Origin: G963663495 sp963663495
GTDB lineage: Bacteria > Bacteroidota > Rhodothermia > Rhodothermales > Bin80
Reading direction: 5' to 3'
Assembly (NCBI GenBank): GCA_963663495.1
Contig: OY760427.1
Coordinates: 1,364,001 to 1,428,000 of the forward strand
DNA: 64,000 nucleotides
Shown here: positions 18,640 to 27,495 of the stretch, in pieces
How the letters are laid out: each line of letters begins with the position of its first letter
How positions within the stretch are numbered: the first letter of the stretch is position 1
Notes under the pieces: generated by a model
Seen by the model: the letters and a program-made list of their open reading frames with translations, nothing else
Databases searched by the model: none
Told to the model about the DNA's origin: nothing
Program-made: the position numbers and the translations under genes

Positions 18640-19914
18640 CTAGTCGAGCGTATAAAGTGCGGGATCTATTTCGAGTCGTGTATTTCGTTTGATAGCCTCG
18701 TTAGCTGTTACCGCCACTACAACACCCTCCAATCCCTTCTGAAAATTTGCAGCAGGGGGGTAAGGGCCGAATTCATGGTTATCCATGAATTCCTGCAGAG
18801 CGTACCACAATGGGGTTTCCACCGACGGGTCGTCTTCCGTGGGATCCTGATTTTGCGCGTCCAGCTGCGTTGCGTTTGCCAATAACGCGATTCCGGTCTC
18901 TTTGTAAAACTTGTCGCGCCGAGCATATACCTCCCAGCCCAGAAGGGGGGCATCTACTTCCTTGAACATCCACGCTTTGCCGCGGTCCCTGAAGATGATG
19001 GTGCTGTCTGTGCCGTAGTAGATTTCGTTGGCGGCATCAAATGAGCTTGCCAGTGTCGCATCGTACGTGAGGTGCAACTGACTGGGAAATTCGAACACGG
19101 CCTGGATGGTGTCGGCCACCTCTCGTCCGTCATTCCACGCCATTATCTGACCGAAGCCCGTTACCGCTTTTGGCAGCTGGTTTAGAACCCAGAAGCCAAC
19201 ATCAAGGTGTACGAGCCCTACCTCGCCGATAAGGCCCGTAGATACATCAGCATCCAGTCTCCAGTTCAGTGACTGCTGGCGCTCCGCGTTGGGTGATACG
19301 CGCCGCCAGCTCTGTTTGGAGTGCCACTGGGCTCGTCCCATGGCCGGCATGCCGAGCGCCCCGCTGCGAATGAATTGGAATACCGACCTGTGCTGTGGAT
19401 TCGAGCGATAAACCTGACCTACCTGAAAAATTTGATCTGTGGCAGCTCGTGCAGCGAGTGCCATTTCCCGGGCATCATCAATTGAAGCGGCCATTGGAGC
19501 CTCGCAAAAGACATTCTTACTGGCATCTAGGGCCGCCAGCGCGATCTCCTTATGCTGGTGAGTTGGCGTTGCGATGATAACCGCCCGAATATCGGGATTA
19601 TCCAGTACCTCTCGGTAGTCCGTGTGGGTGGATGCTTCGGGTATATCTCTTGCGGCCCGTCGCAGCATTACGCTGTATGAATCACAAACGGCGGAAACTT
19701 GGGCATCAGGGACACGGCCGAGGGTTTCGGCCAGTTCACGTCCGCGGGCGCCATACCCGATCACGCCGAACTCAACCGGATCCTCCGCGCGAGGTCTCGC
19801 TCTAACCTCCCGCGGCAAGAATTCAAATGCGCTGCCGAGGCCCAACAGCGAGGCCATACCCCCGGCCTTAAGAAAACCGCGTCGGGTGAGTGGACGAATA
19901 TTTTTCGCAGTCAT
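18640..19914 (-). CDS. Gfo/Idh/MocA-family oxidoreductase, Tat-exported
   Basis: A 424-residue protein. A twin-arginine signal (LTRRGFLKAGG, RR at 11-12) indicates export to the periplasm. The Rossmann fold begins at FGVIGYGARG (about 49-58), followed by DNPDIRAVIIATPTHQH. The family's EKP motif is replaced: the site reads VFCEAPMAAS (about 135-144), with alanine for the lysine that contacts cofactor or substrate. GEVGLVHLDVGFWVL (about 225) is the substrate-binding histidine segment. Members oxidise or reduce sugars and polyols with NAD(P); the changed motif makes the exact chemistry uncertain. It stands alone between decayed mobile elements. Confidence 0.9.
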   Translation of the reverse strand: MTAKNIRPLTRRGFLKAGGMASLLGLGSAFEFLPREVRARPRAEDPVEFGVIGYGARGRELAETLGRVPDAQVSAVCDSYSVMLRRAARDIPEASTHTDYREVLDNPDIRAVIIATPTHQHKEIALAALDASKNVFCEAPMAASIDDAREMALAARAATDQIFQVGQVYRSNPQHRSVFQFIRSGALGMPAMGRAQWHSKQSWRRVSPNAERQQSLNWRLDADVSTGLIGEVGLVHLDVGFWVLNQLPKAVTGFGQIMAWNDGREVADTIQAVFEFPSQLHLTYDATLASSFDAANEIYYGTDSTIIFRDRGKAWMFKEVDAPLLGWEVYARRDKFYKETGIALLANATQLDAQNQDPTEDDPSVETPLWYALQEFMDNHEFGPYPPAANFQKGLEGVVVAVTANEAIKRNTRLEIDPALYTLD

Positions 19915-20177
19915 ATTACGGAAGGTCTAGGTTGGGTTCTGCAGTCAATTGTTTTGTGAACATGTCCAAATAGGATTAACCAAGCATCGGGAGTCCCCAA
20001 TGCCTCCATGGCGTGATGTATGGGTGAAATATCGGCAAGAATGAGTGGATTAACCCTCCGAGATGCGCGATGCCCTGCCAACCGCCAACTAGGGTATCCA
20101 TCTTACGTGAGTAAAATAGGTTACGAGAGCCGAAGTCGTACCAGGAGTGTGGTGGCTTTTGGAATAGACTTATGTAT
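19915..20177. other. Upstream region of the oxidoreductase, no gene seen
   Basis: About 260 bp between the oxidoreductase start and the right end of TnpB element copy 3. It must contain the oxidoreductase promoter; no regulator site could be identified by eye. Confidence 0.4.
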
Positions 20178-21396
20178 GGGAATTATATACGTGAGTGACC
20201 AACTGTACACAGTGAGGCACTAGTATCAATTTCACGGGTCATAGGGGTCGGTAACCCGAACGCCCCTCGCCGTGCAGAAGCCCCAATCCCGGAGGCCAGT
20301 ATGTTTGCAGCCGCATTCAGGTCTGCATGATCCGCATGTCCACAGGACATACACGTGAATGTGCTCTGCGTCTTACGGTTACTCGCTTCTGTGTGCCCAC
20401 ACACAGAACACCGCTGACTGGTATAGGCAGCGGTAACCTTTATCACCTTGCGGCACTTATAGCCCAGCATCTGATCCAGCTGGCCCCAACCTGTTCGCAG
20501 TATTCCACGGTTGAGGCCAGACTTCTGTCTGACGTTTGTGCCAAAGCTCTCCATCGTCCCCTTAGCTGAACATGTCATCGCTTTGATCTTTAGGTCCTCC
20601 AGTATCACCGTTGAGGAGCATTTGGCAATACTGCGACTTACCTGGTGGTTCGCATTCTTGAGGATGTTAGCACGCTTGCGCTGTATGCGGGCGATTCTAT
20701 GCTTCCGCCTGTTACGACGGTTGGAGCCTTTCTTCTGTCTCGCCAGTCTTCGCTGATGCCGCTTCAACTTGGCATCAAGACGCTTCGTATCCGGTTGTCT
20801 GATAATGCTTGTATCGCCCTCTGTGGAGACCATAGCGATCTGCCCGCAATTACGGTCAATGCCTACAGCACTGCCGGTATCCTCTATTACAGGTGCCTCA
20901 ATCTTGTAGCAGATGACAGCATACCCTTTGCCGGCGTTCTTCTTTACAGTGGCTTTGATGGGTATACCATCAGGGTACGGGTTGCCTCCCCGCCTGCGGA
21001 GCGCCATATATCCCACTTTCGGGATATACAGCTTGCCATCCCGAACCCTTACGTTATCCGGGATCGTGAACGAAGGCGTACTACCACGTCTGGAATGGAA
21101 TCTCGGTCTTCTCTTACCTTCCTTGAAGAATGCCTTCCATGCATCCGCCTGATATTTCAATGTGTATCTAACGACACCAAAGGAGTATTCGGGTAGCCAC
21201 TCGACCGTACGGCGCAGTGCCGTGAACCGCTTCCCCAGCGAGAAGAAGCTTACCGAGGGCGGCTTCTCTCCAGCCTCTTTCGCTTTCTTGTAGGCCTCGC
21301 TCTGCTCTGCGAGGATGGCATTCCACACAAACCTACACGCACCCGCTTACCCAGCAAGTTGCTTGGCGTTACTTCGACTTCCGGGCAACAGCCTGT
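20178..21396 (-). mobile_element. TnpB-only element, copy 3, left end missing
   Basis: The right end GGGAATTATATACGTGAGTG (as read on the plus strand) is at 20178. Homology to other copies ends at 21396, inside the first codons of tnpB, so the left end and leader are gone. Confidence 0.85.
20183..21396 (-). pseudogene. tnpB: TnpB (copy 3), 5' truncated and frameshifted near the start
   Basis: The open frame of 381 residues (20183-21328) matches residues 36-416 of the complete TnpB, with the RuvC residues (GIDRNCGQ, VILEDLKIKAM, ADLNAAANILASG) and the Cys4 ribbon (CSVCGH, CMSCGH) intact. Upstream, a base change and deletion (GGGTAAGCGGG instead of GGATTAGCGGG) breaks the frame, and the gene start is missing. 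If translated from the GTG at 21328 it would lack only part of the wedge-like N-terminus. The stop codon lies inside the right end of the element. Confidence 0.82.
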
Positions 21397-21470
21397 TCGG
21401 CGAGTGGGTGGCTCGCGCTGTGCAGAGGACAAACGAACATAGTAGCCTTTTCCTAAGGGACCCGCTTGAC

Positions 21471-23350
21471 CCTCCCTTATTCATGAGGGAGTTAAGTGGC
21501 GGGGAATCGTCGTTTAATATTATGGTGTAATATGTTGAATATACACGGTTTGAATGGAATCCTGTGCGACGCTCAAACGTTCAGAAACCCCAATACCCAT
21601 TCACCCTGTAACACACCCGATGCAAGATCCCAAATCCAACCTTCTGTTCGCTTGCCAGTTCAATAAATCCGTTAAGGTTGTACGCTCCAAGACCGATAAT
21701 CTAACATCGGATGCCGGCGTCATTCCTATGCGCCTTCTCATGGTGATCAGCACCTTGGCATGCCGACTCGCTTCCGTGCTTAAGGACAATCGGTCCCAAG
21801 CTCGGATTACGCATAGCCTTGAGGAGTTAGTGCGGCAGTTACTGCTGCAACATGTGCAGGGGTGGGGACGTCAGTCAGATGCGGACAAGCTTCGAAGGGA
21901 CCCCGCCATGCGCGTGGCCACTTCTTCCAAAAGGGGTATGAGGGCAGGACGATAGGTCCCTGGCATCCCAGCCAACCATGTCTCGCTTCGTGCACATGTT
22001 GGCCGGGAAAAAGAATTTCAAGAAGTTGCGCCTTTTTGTAGAGACATTCGCCATGGAGCACCTGCTGCAGCGTGGTGGCGGGAAGCGCCGCCCCGAGGTG
22101 GTCTTTGATGTGGACGGTGTACCGGTAGATACGCATGGCAAGCAGCAGGGCAGCAAGTGGAACGGATATTACAAGCGCACCATCTTTCTGCCCCTTATCG
22201 CCATATGCGGTGAGTCGGGCGACATGTTGGGGGCGGAATTGCGAGGGGGCACGCAGAATGTGGTGAAGGACTGCTACGGTTTCATTCGACGCATTGGGCT
22301 GGCATTGCGTGAACATGTGGCCGACAAGGTCATTGTCCGATTGGACGCAGGCTTCAACAGTGGCGAATTATGTGATAAGCTGGAGAGCGACCGTATCGGC
22401 TACGTGATGCGTCTGAAAGGAAACGATGTGATTGACGGGCTTGCGGCGCCTCATTTGGAGGGTGATCAGCCGTCGGACGAATGCTACCACGAACTGCGCT
22501 ACCGTGCAAAGTGCTGGTCCGTAGAGCGTCGTGTGGTGCTCGTGGTTGTTCCGGTGCTGGGAGAGCTTTTTCCGCGGCATTTCTATCTGATCACCGATCT
22601 GGATGTAGAAGCCTATCCGGCAGAGCAGCTTGTGAATCTGTACAGGAAGAGAGGAAAGGCGGAAAAGCACTTCGGGGAGCTGAATGCGGCTTGCTCCATG
22701 GCGCTGTCGTCGGTTCTCCGTCCGAAGACACACTATAAGGGCCGACCTGTAGTGCGGGTGCCTGATGAGTCGGAACAGGATGGGTCGGAACAGGATGAGT
22801 CGGAACAGGATGCCGAGATCCGAGCCGAGAACGAGGTCCTGCTACAGGTATACCTTCTAACTTATCAGCTCATGCATGTGGGGCGCTGCCTTATGCGGGA
22901 GCCTGACGAATCCCAGATAAGTCTGAGCACCTATCGCGAGCGTGTACTCAAGGTGGGGGCCCGCTTCGTACAACACGCGCGCAACATCGTTATCCACATT
23001 GCCGCCAGCGCAGATGCTGCATGGGAGCAATTTTGGCGACGTTATTGTCAACTCACATGGATCACGCTTCCCATGAAGAGCTAGCTAAGTCATATTTGCG
23101 CCTGCGCTTCGACACCGCAGGCGCCCAACGCGGAAAGCGGAAAGAGAAGGTAGGCAGAGGTGTGTCTACCCGACAGACGTCTTCCCAAAATCTCGGTAAT
23201 GTGACCGCTATCGAGTCGGGAAAAGGGCCTAAACTGGTGTTTTCAGCCCCTCTCATGGTCGTCCCTACGCGTGAACAACGCACAATCGGTCCTGCAGGTA
23301 CCGAAACAGCACTTTTAGACCCGAACAGGGTACATCATGAATATTGCAGG
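21471..23350 (+). mobile_element. IS1380-family element, copy 2
   Basis: Left end CCTCCCTTATTCATGA; right end complement CCTGCAATATTCATGA, matching at 13 of 16 positions. About 1.88 kb. The flanks are two different TnpB fragments and no matching target duplication is seen, so the surroundings have recombined after insertion. Confidence 0.75.
21620..23084 (+). pseudogene. IS1380 transposase, one +1 frame break
   Basis: The N-terminal part (from MQDPKSNLLFACQFNKSVKV) continues without the TGA of copy 1 to RVATSSKRGMRAGR, then the frame shifts by +1 to RSLASQPTMSRFVHMLAGKK. The rest is complete: VFDVDGVPVDTHGKQQG and VRLDAGFNSGEL supply two aspartates, and KRGKAEKHFGELN the glutamate. Residues about 255-275 contain a repeated acidic DESEQ unit. 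Either a dead copy or an element that needs +1 frameshifting at CGA-TAG-G; both copies here share the site. Confidence 0.82.
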
Positions 23351-24099
23351 GCAAAGGGTATGCTGTCATCTGCTACAAGATGGAGGCACCTGTAATAGAG
23401 GATACCGGCGGTGCTGTAGGCATTGACCGTAATTGCGGGCAGGTCGTAATGGTCTCCACAGAGGGCGATACAAGCATTATCAGACAACCGGATACCAAGC
23501 GTCTTGATGCCAAGTTGAAGCGGCATCAGCGAAGACTGGCGAGACAGAAGAAAGGCTCCAACCGTCGTAACAGGCGGAAGCATAGAATCGCCCGCATACA
23601 GCGCAAGCGTGCTAACATCCTCAAGAATGCGAACCACCAGGTAAGTCGCAGTATTGCCGATTGCTCCTCAACGGTGATACTGGAGGACCTGAAGATCAAA
23701 GCGATGACACGTTCAGCTAAGGGGACGATGGAGAGCTTTGGCACAAACGTCAAACAGAAGTCTGGCCTCAACCGAGAGATACTGCGAACAGGTTGGGGCC
23801 AGCTGGAACAGATGCTGGGCTATAAGTGCCGCAAGGTGATAAAGGTTACCGCTGCCTATACGAGTCAGCGGTGTTCTGTGTGTGGGCACACAGAAGCGAG
23901 TAACCGTAAGACGCAGAGCAAATTCACGTGTATGTCCTGTGGACATGCGGATCATGCAGACCTGAATGCGGCTGCAAACATACTGGCCTCCGGGATTGGG
24001 GCTTCTGCACGGCGAGGGGCGTTCGGGTTACCGACCCCTATGACCCGTGAAATTGATACTAGTGCCTCACTGTGTACAGTTGGTCACTCACGTATATAA
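23351..24099 (+). pseudogene. tnpB: TnpB C-terminal fragment (copy 4)
   Basis: The frame begins inside TnpB at GKGYAVICYKMEAP and continues to the normal C-terminus VGHSRI. All three RuvC residues and the zinc ribbon are kept, but about 168 N-terminal residues are missing, replaced by the IS1380 right end. The element's right end follows at about 24103 (TATATAATTCCC). Confidence 0.88.
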
Positions 24100-24193
24100 T
24101 TCCCTAACGAATGCCCATGATTGCTGGAATTGTTGCGGGTTTTTTGGATTGCGAATCTATATTGATGGGGTAGAGGGGGCGGCGACGCGTTAC

Positions 24194-25141
24194 TCAGTAC
24201 AGCATGTTTCCGTCCGCCGACTTTACCGGCACAGGCACATACGGTGTAATCCCCTGAGAAAGAATCCCGGACTCCACGAGTACCAAGCTTCGCATGGAGT
24301 CATCCGCAATGGATGGGGCATTGTTGCCGAGAACCAGCATGCCCGTTGCAAGGGCGTCGCAAGATGTCGCGGAATTGTGTACTACAGCGGCCAACTGAGC
24401 GCTCTTGACCGGATGGCCTGTTCGTGGATCAATCACATGGCCGAATGACTGGTTGCCGACCCTGAAAGCCTTGCCGCCGGGCGCAGAAACAGAGCAAGCT
24501 TCGTCTCGCAGCGCGACAACAGCCGCGGGCTCTTCGCTAGTGGGATTGGCAATGGCGACATTCCATGCCGGTTGGTCCGGCGGTGTACCCAAGGCTACCA
24601 TAGAACTCGTCCCTCCGTGCAAGAATGCACTATTAATACCCAATTCTCGGAGCAACATGGCAGCCTCTTCAATAGCAAACCCCTTACCAACAGCCCCAAG
24701 GTCAACTTCAACGCCAGGTCGCGCGTACCGTACCTTGCGACTTGCCTCGTCCAGTTCCACCCATTGCATGCCTGTAACTTCCATGGCGTTTTGGAGGGCG
24801 CCCTTGATAGGTAGAGAGCCGGATGCACCAGCAAACCCCCAGCATCGCATCAGCGGTCCAATGGTTACATCAAACGCGCCTTCTGTGGCAACATGCAACT
24901 GCAGAGACTGCTGTAGCAGCGCGAACAAGCGAGCCGAAACCCTCACAGGGCCATTCCCGGCCTGCCGGTTCAGGTAGCTGAGCTCGCTCGTAGGACGGTA
25001 AAAGCTAAGGACCTGCTCCAGGCGAGCGATCTCCGTAAGCACTTCCTCTCCAGCAGCACGTAGCACCACCGGGTCTTTACCCCATAGTACAAGCTCAAAG
25101 CGCGTGGCCATGGCGGCCAGCGCCAGTCGTACCTCATGCAT
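24194..25141 (-). CDS. apbE: FAD:protein FMN transferase (ApbE)
   Basis: A 315-residue ApbE. Visible motifs: EQVLSFYRPTSELSYLN (about 42-58), the magnesium/FAD-binding VDLGAVGKGFAIE (146-158), HVIDPRTGHP (235-244) and NSATSCDALATGMLVLG (256-272). The enzyme links FMN from FAD to a threonine of target proteins such as NqrC/RnfG-like or other periplasmic redox proteins. No lipoprotein or Sec signal is present at the chosen ATG, so it may act inside the cell or the true start may differ. It follows the oxidoreductase gene on the same strand, but a strong terminator between them suggests separate transcription. Confidence 0.93.
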   Translation of the reverse strand: MHEVRLALAAMATRFELVLWGKDPVVLRAAGEEVLTEIARLEQVLSFYRPTSELSYLNRQAGNGPVRVSARLFALLQQSLQLHVATEGAFDVTIGPLMRCWGFAGASGSLPIKGALQNAMEVTGMQWVELDEASRKVRYARPGVEVDLGAVGKGFAIEEAAMLLRELGINSAFLHGGTSSMVALGTPPDQPAWNVAIANPTSEEPAAVVALRDEACSVSAPGGKAFRVGNQSFGHVIDPRTGHPVKSAQLAAVVHNSATSCDALATGMLVLGNNAPSIADDSMRSLVLVESGILSQGITPYVPVPVKSADGNMLY

Positions 25142-25149
25142 AGGGACAC

Positions 25150-25185
25150 AAAAAAGGGGAGCCGAGTGGTAAGACCCGACTCCCC
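25150..25185 (-). terminator. Rho-independent terminator after the 475-residue oxidoreductase gene
   Basis: Read on the minus strand: GGGGAGTCG, loop, CGGCTCCCC (one mismatch in a 9-bp stem), followed by TTTTTT. It lies 22 bp beyond the oxidoreductase stop and just before the apbE start. Confidence 0.85.
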
Positions 25186-25207
25186 TGGAAGAATAATGTG
25201 CGGCGTG

Positions 25208-26635
25208 CTAGGACTCTTCTAGTGTGCCGTACGTAATCGCTTCAACCTTGGTGCCGCTGCCCGTGTGCAGGCTTCGCGTGTCCTCATCAAAGTATAGCAT
25301 CTCACCGAGCCGCTCGGACATCTCAGCCATTGAGATAATCGTCTGTGCCTTGATGGCTACATCAATGTTGCCATTAGCCTCACGGTCATCACGAATCGCG
25401 GAAAAGAAGTCCGCAATATGGTCCGGGACACTGACACCGGGCTCAATGTTATCCCTCGTCTCGGCGTCAACCAAATCAGCAAACGGGCGCTCCGGCCGGA
25501 GTTCCACCCGTCCACCTCCGAAGTACAAAGTGCCCTCGTTACCGCGGATAACCTGAGGCAGTCCTTGCTGGTTCACACTGCTGCCCGTTATCAGCATGCA
25601 GAGACCGTTCGGAAATTCCGTAAGGATTTGGCAATTTTCCGTCACCGACCGATCATCCGGTCCGAGAGTCGCATCTGTGATGGCCTTGTTACCGACACTG
25701 CAAACGCGCTTCGGGAACTGCGGGGCACCGGTAGCAATGAGGAGCGGGTGGATGCGATGGGCAAGAAGGTCCCCAAGAATACCAGCACAGTACGGATAGT
25801 ATTTCCTCCAGCGATGATAATGCTCCCGGTTGAACGGACGATCCGACACAGGTCCCAGCCACTGCTGCCAGTCAATCGTCTCGCCTGCCATCAACTCATT
25901 CTCCAGCCTGTAGTAGTTCCACTCACCATCTGGAGTATTGCGCATATACGAGTCTTGGCACAGTACCAGTGGACCGATCATACCGGCTTGGATCATCTCT
26001 GCGGCTTCATGCCACTTTCCCTCGGTACAGTACTGCGACCCGATCTGAAACTTCATGCCAGTTTCCATGACCTTGTCATAGATTTCAAAACCCTCGGTCA
26101 AGTACCGAGTCATGGGTTTCTCGCAGTAAACATGCTTACCAGCGTCCAAGGCGTCAATGGCGATTTTAGTATGCCAGTGATCAACGGTGCCGATAAAGAT
26201 CGCATCAATGTCCGGGTTATCCAAGATGGCCCTATAGTCCTCGTGTACCGAGACGGCAGCCTCTCGACCAGCAGCTTGGCGAGCACCTTCCAGCGCATTC
26301 ATTGCACGGTCACGCCGGACGGAGAACAAGTCGCACGCAGCAGCACCAACGGCATTGAGAGGTACATCGTGTCTCGGGTCACCAGAGTTATCCACGTTGA
26401 TAACGTTCAGGAGGTGGGAGTTGAATCCTTGTCCGCCAACCCCTATGAATCCGGTTACGATCTGATCATTTGCTCCCAGTACCGGCGCGATAACCGGCGC
26501 CTTGGTGGAAGCTTTCGTTGCCTTGGCAGGCGGTGCAACACCTGCCATCACGGCAGCTGCACCTAGGGTGCTCTTCTTGAGAAAATCGCGGCGGGTGGCC
26601 GGACCAGCCGGCTGTGGAGAGAATTTCTTCATCAA
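25208..26635 (-). CDS. Gfo/Idh/MocA-family oxidoreductase, Tat-exported (canonical EKP)
   Basis: A 475-residue protein with a twin-arginine signal (PATRRDFLKKSTLGAAAV, RR at 15-16). The nucleotide-binding fold starts at TGFIGVGGQG (61-70), then DNPDIDAIFIGTVDHWHTK, and the canonical HVYCEKPM motif at 168-175. The C-terminal half has the family's beta-sheet domain with WQQWLGPV and AHRIHP (histidine for substrate binding). The length and the WLGP segment place it in the long, secreted branch common in Bacteroidota and Planctomycetes genomes, where it likely acts on sugars or polyols. MKKF, one codon in, is an alternative start. It ends at a strong terminator. Confidence 0.93.
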   Translation of the reverse strand: MMKKFSPQPAGPATRRDFLKKSTLGAAAVMAGVAPPAKATKASTKAPVIAPVLGANDQIVTGFIGVGGQGFNSHLLNVINVDNSGDPRHDVPLNAVGAAACDLFSVRRDRAMNALEGARQAAGREAAVSVHEDYRAILDNPDIDAIFIGTVDHWHTKIAIDALDAGKHVYCEKPMTRYLTEGFEIYDKVMETGMKFQIGSQYCTEGKWHEAAEMIQAGMIGPLVLCQDSYMRNTPDGEWNYYRLENELMAGETIDWQQWLGPVSDRPFNREHYHRWRKYYPYCAGILGDLLAHRIHPLLIATGAPQFPKRVCSVGNKAITDATLGPDDRSVTENCQILTEFPNGLCMLITGSSVNQQGLPQVIRGNEGTLYFGGGRVELRPERPFADLVDAETRDNIEPGVSVPDHIADFFSAIRDDREANGNIDVAIKAQTIISMAEMSERLGEMLYFDEDTRSLHTGSGTKVEAITYGTLEES

Positions 26636-26866
26636 TTTAGAATGATTTAGTGAAGGATTTCAGTATGAATCCACCCATCCTAACGCAAGCAGGCAGGCAG
26701 CACGTACAAGGTACAAATCCTCCGCTATAGTTTGCAAACCAGAATCAGTCGTTCGGACATGTTGCAGCGTTGTTGGGTTCTCGCTAGTGCGCGCAAGAAA
26801 CATTGACACGCCCTGCTGCCTTCAACGTCGGGAACTGGAACGCAAATAAAACGGCTCGTTTTTATC

Positions 26867-27463
26867 ATGCCACGAATGATTTCAACCATATTGGCCTTTA
26901 TGGTCGTGACGGGCGCTGCGGCGCAAGCAGTCACATACCCGATTCTGCCGGCAAGCCAGATTGAGATTGACGGTTCATCTAATAACACACCCGAATGGAC
27001 CGTATATGCCACCGAAATCCAAGGTGAAGTCAGCGTCACCTTGAGCGAAGGTGGTGGCGCCATGCATGGCCAAGTTGAGAGTGCAAGCCTCGTAGTACCG
27101 ATGCGCATGATAAAGAGTAAAAAGAGCAGCCTGATGGATCGGACCATGTATAAGGCTATGATGGCAACCCAGCACCCCGAAGTGACATACGAACTGACGG
27201 ACGTGGAAACAATGGATGTCACGTCAGACACAACCGCGATCCTCGTAGTTGGGGGGAATCTCACGCTAGGCCCAGAGACCAACGATGTTCAGGTGTCCGT
27301 AATTGCCACCATGCGAGAGGACGGTACCGTAGCCTTTACCGGAAGCCATCCACTCCTGATCAGTGACTACGGTTTAACGCCGCCAACGGCAATGTTTGGC
27401 TCGCTGCGCACCGGCGATGAAGTTAGGGTGCGGTTTGAGGTCCTGATAGGCCCCGTAGAATAG
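26867..27463 (+). CDS. YceI-family periplasmic protein
   Basis: A 198-residue protein with a Sec signal (about 1-19, ending GAAAQA). The lipocalin-like YceI fold is indicated by SQIEIDGSSNNTPEWTVYAT, then VPMRMIKSKKSSLMDRTMYK and HPEVTYELTDVE, and a final GSLRTGDEVRVRFEV. YceI proteins bind isoprenoid or other lipid-like ligands; the ligand is not known here. The gene diverges from the oxidoreductase gene, sharing a 230-bp upstream region, and converges with the beta-propeller gene. Confidence 0.88.
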   Translation: MPRMISTILAFMVVTGAAAQAVTYPILPASQIEIDGSSNNTPEWTVYATEIQGEVSVTLSEGGGAMHGQVESASLVVPMRMIKSKKSSLMDRTMYKAMMATQHPEVTYELTDVETMDVTSDTTAILVVGGNLTLGPETNDVQVSVIATMREDGTVAFTGSHPLLISDYGLTPPTAMFGSLRTGDEVRVRFEVLIGPVE

Positions 27464-27480
27464 CGCTATGATGTAGCGCT
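27462..27480. terminator. Small palindrome between convergent genes
   Basis: A perfect 7-bp stem AGCGCTA / TAGCGCT with a 5-base loop between the convergent ends of the YceI and beta-propeller genes. There is no T-run. A bidirectional terminator is possible but unproven. Confidence 0.35.
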
Positions 27481-27495
27481 GTGATGATGTAGTGC

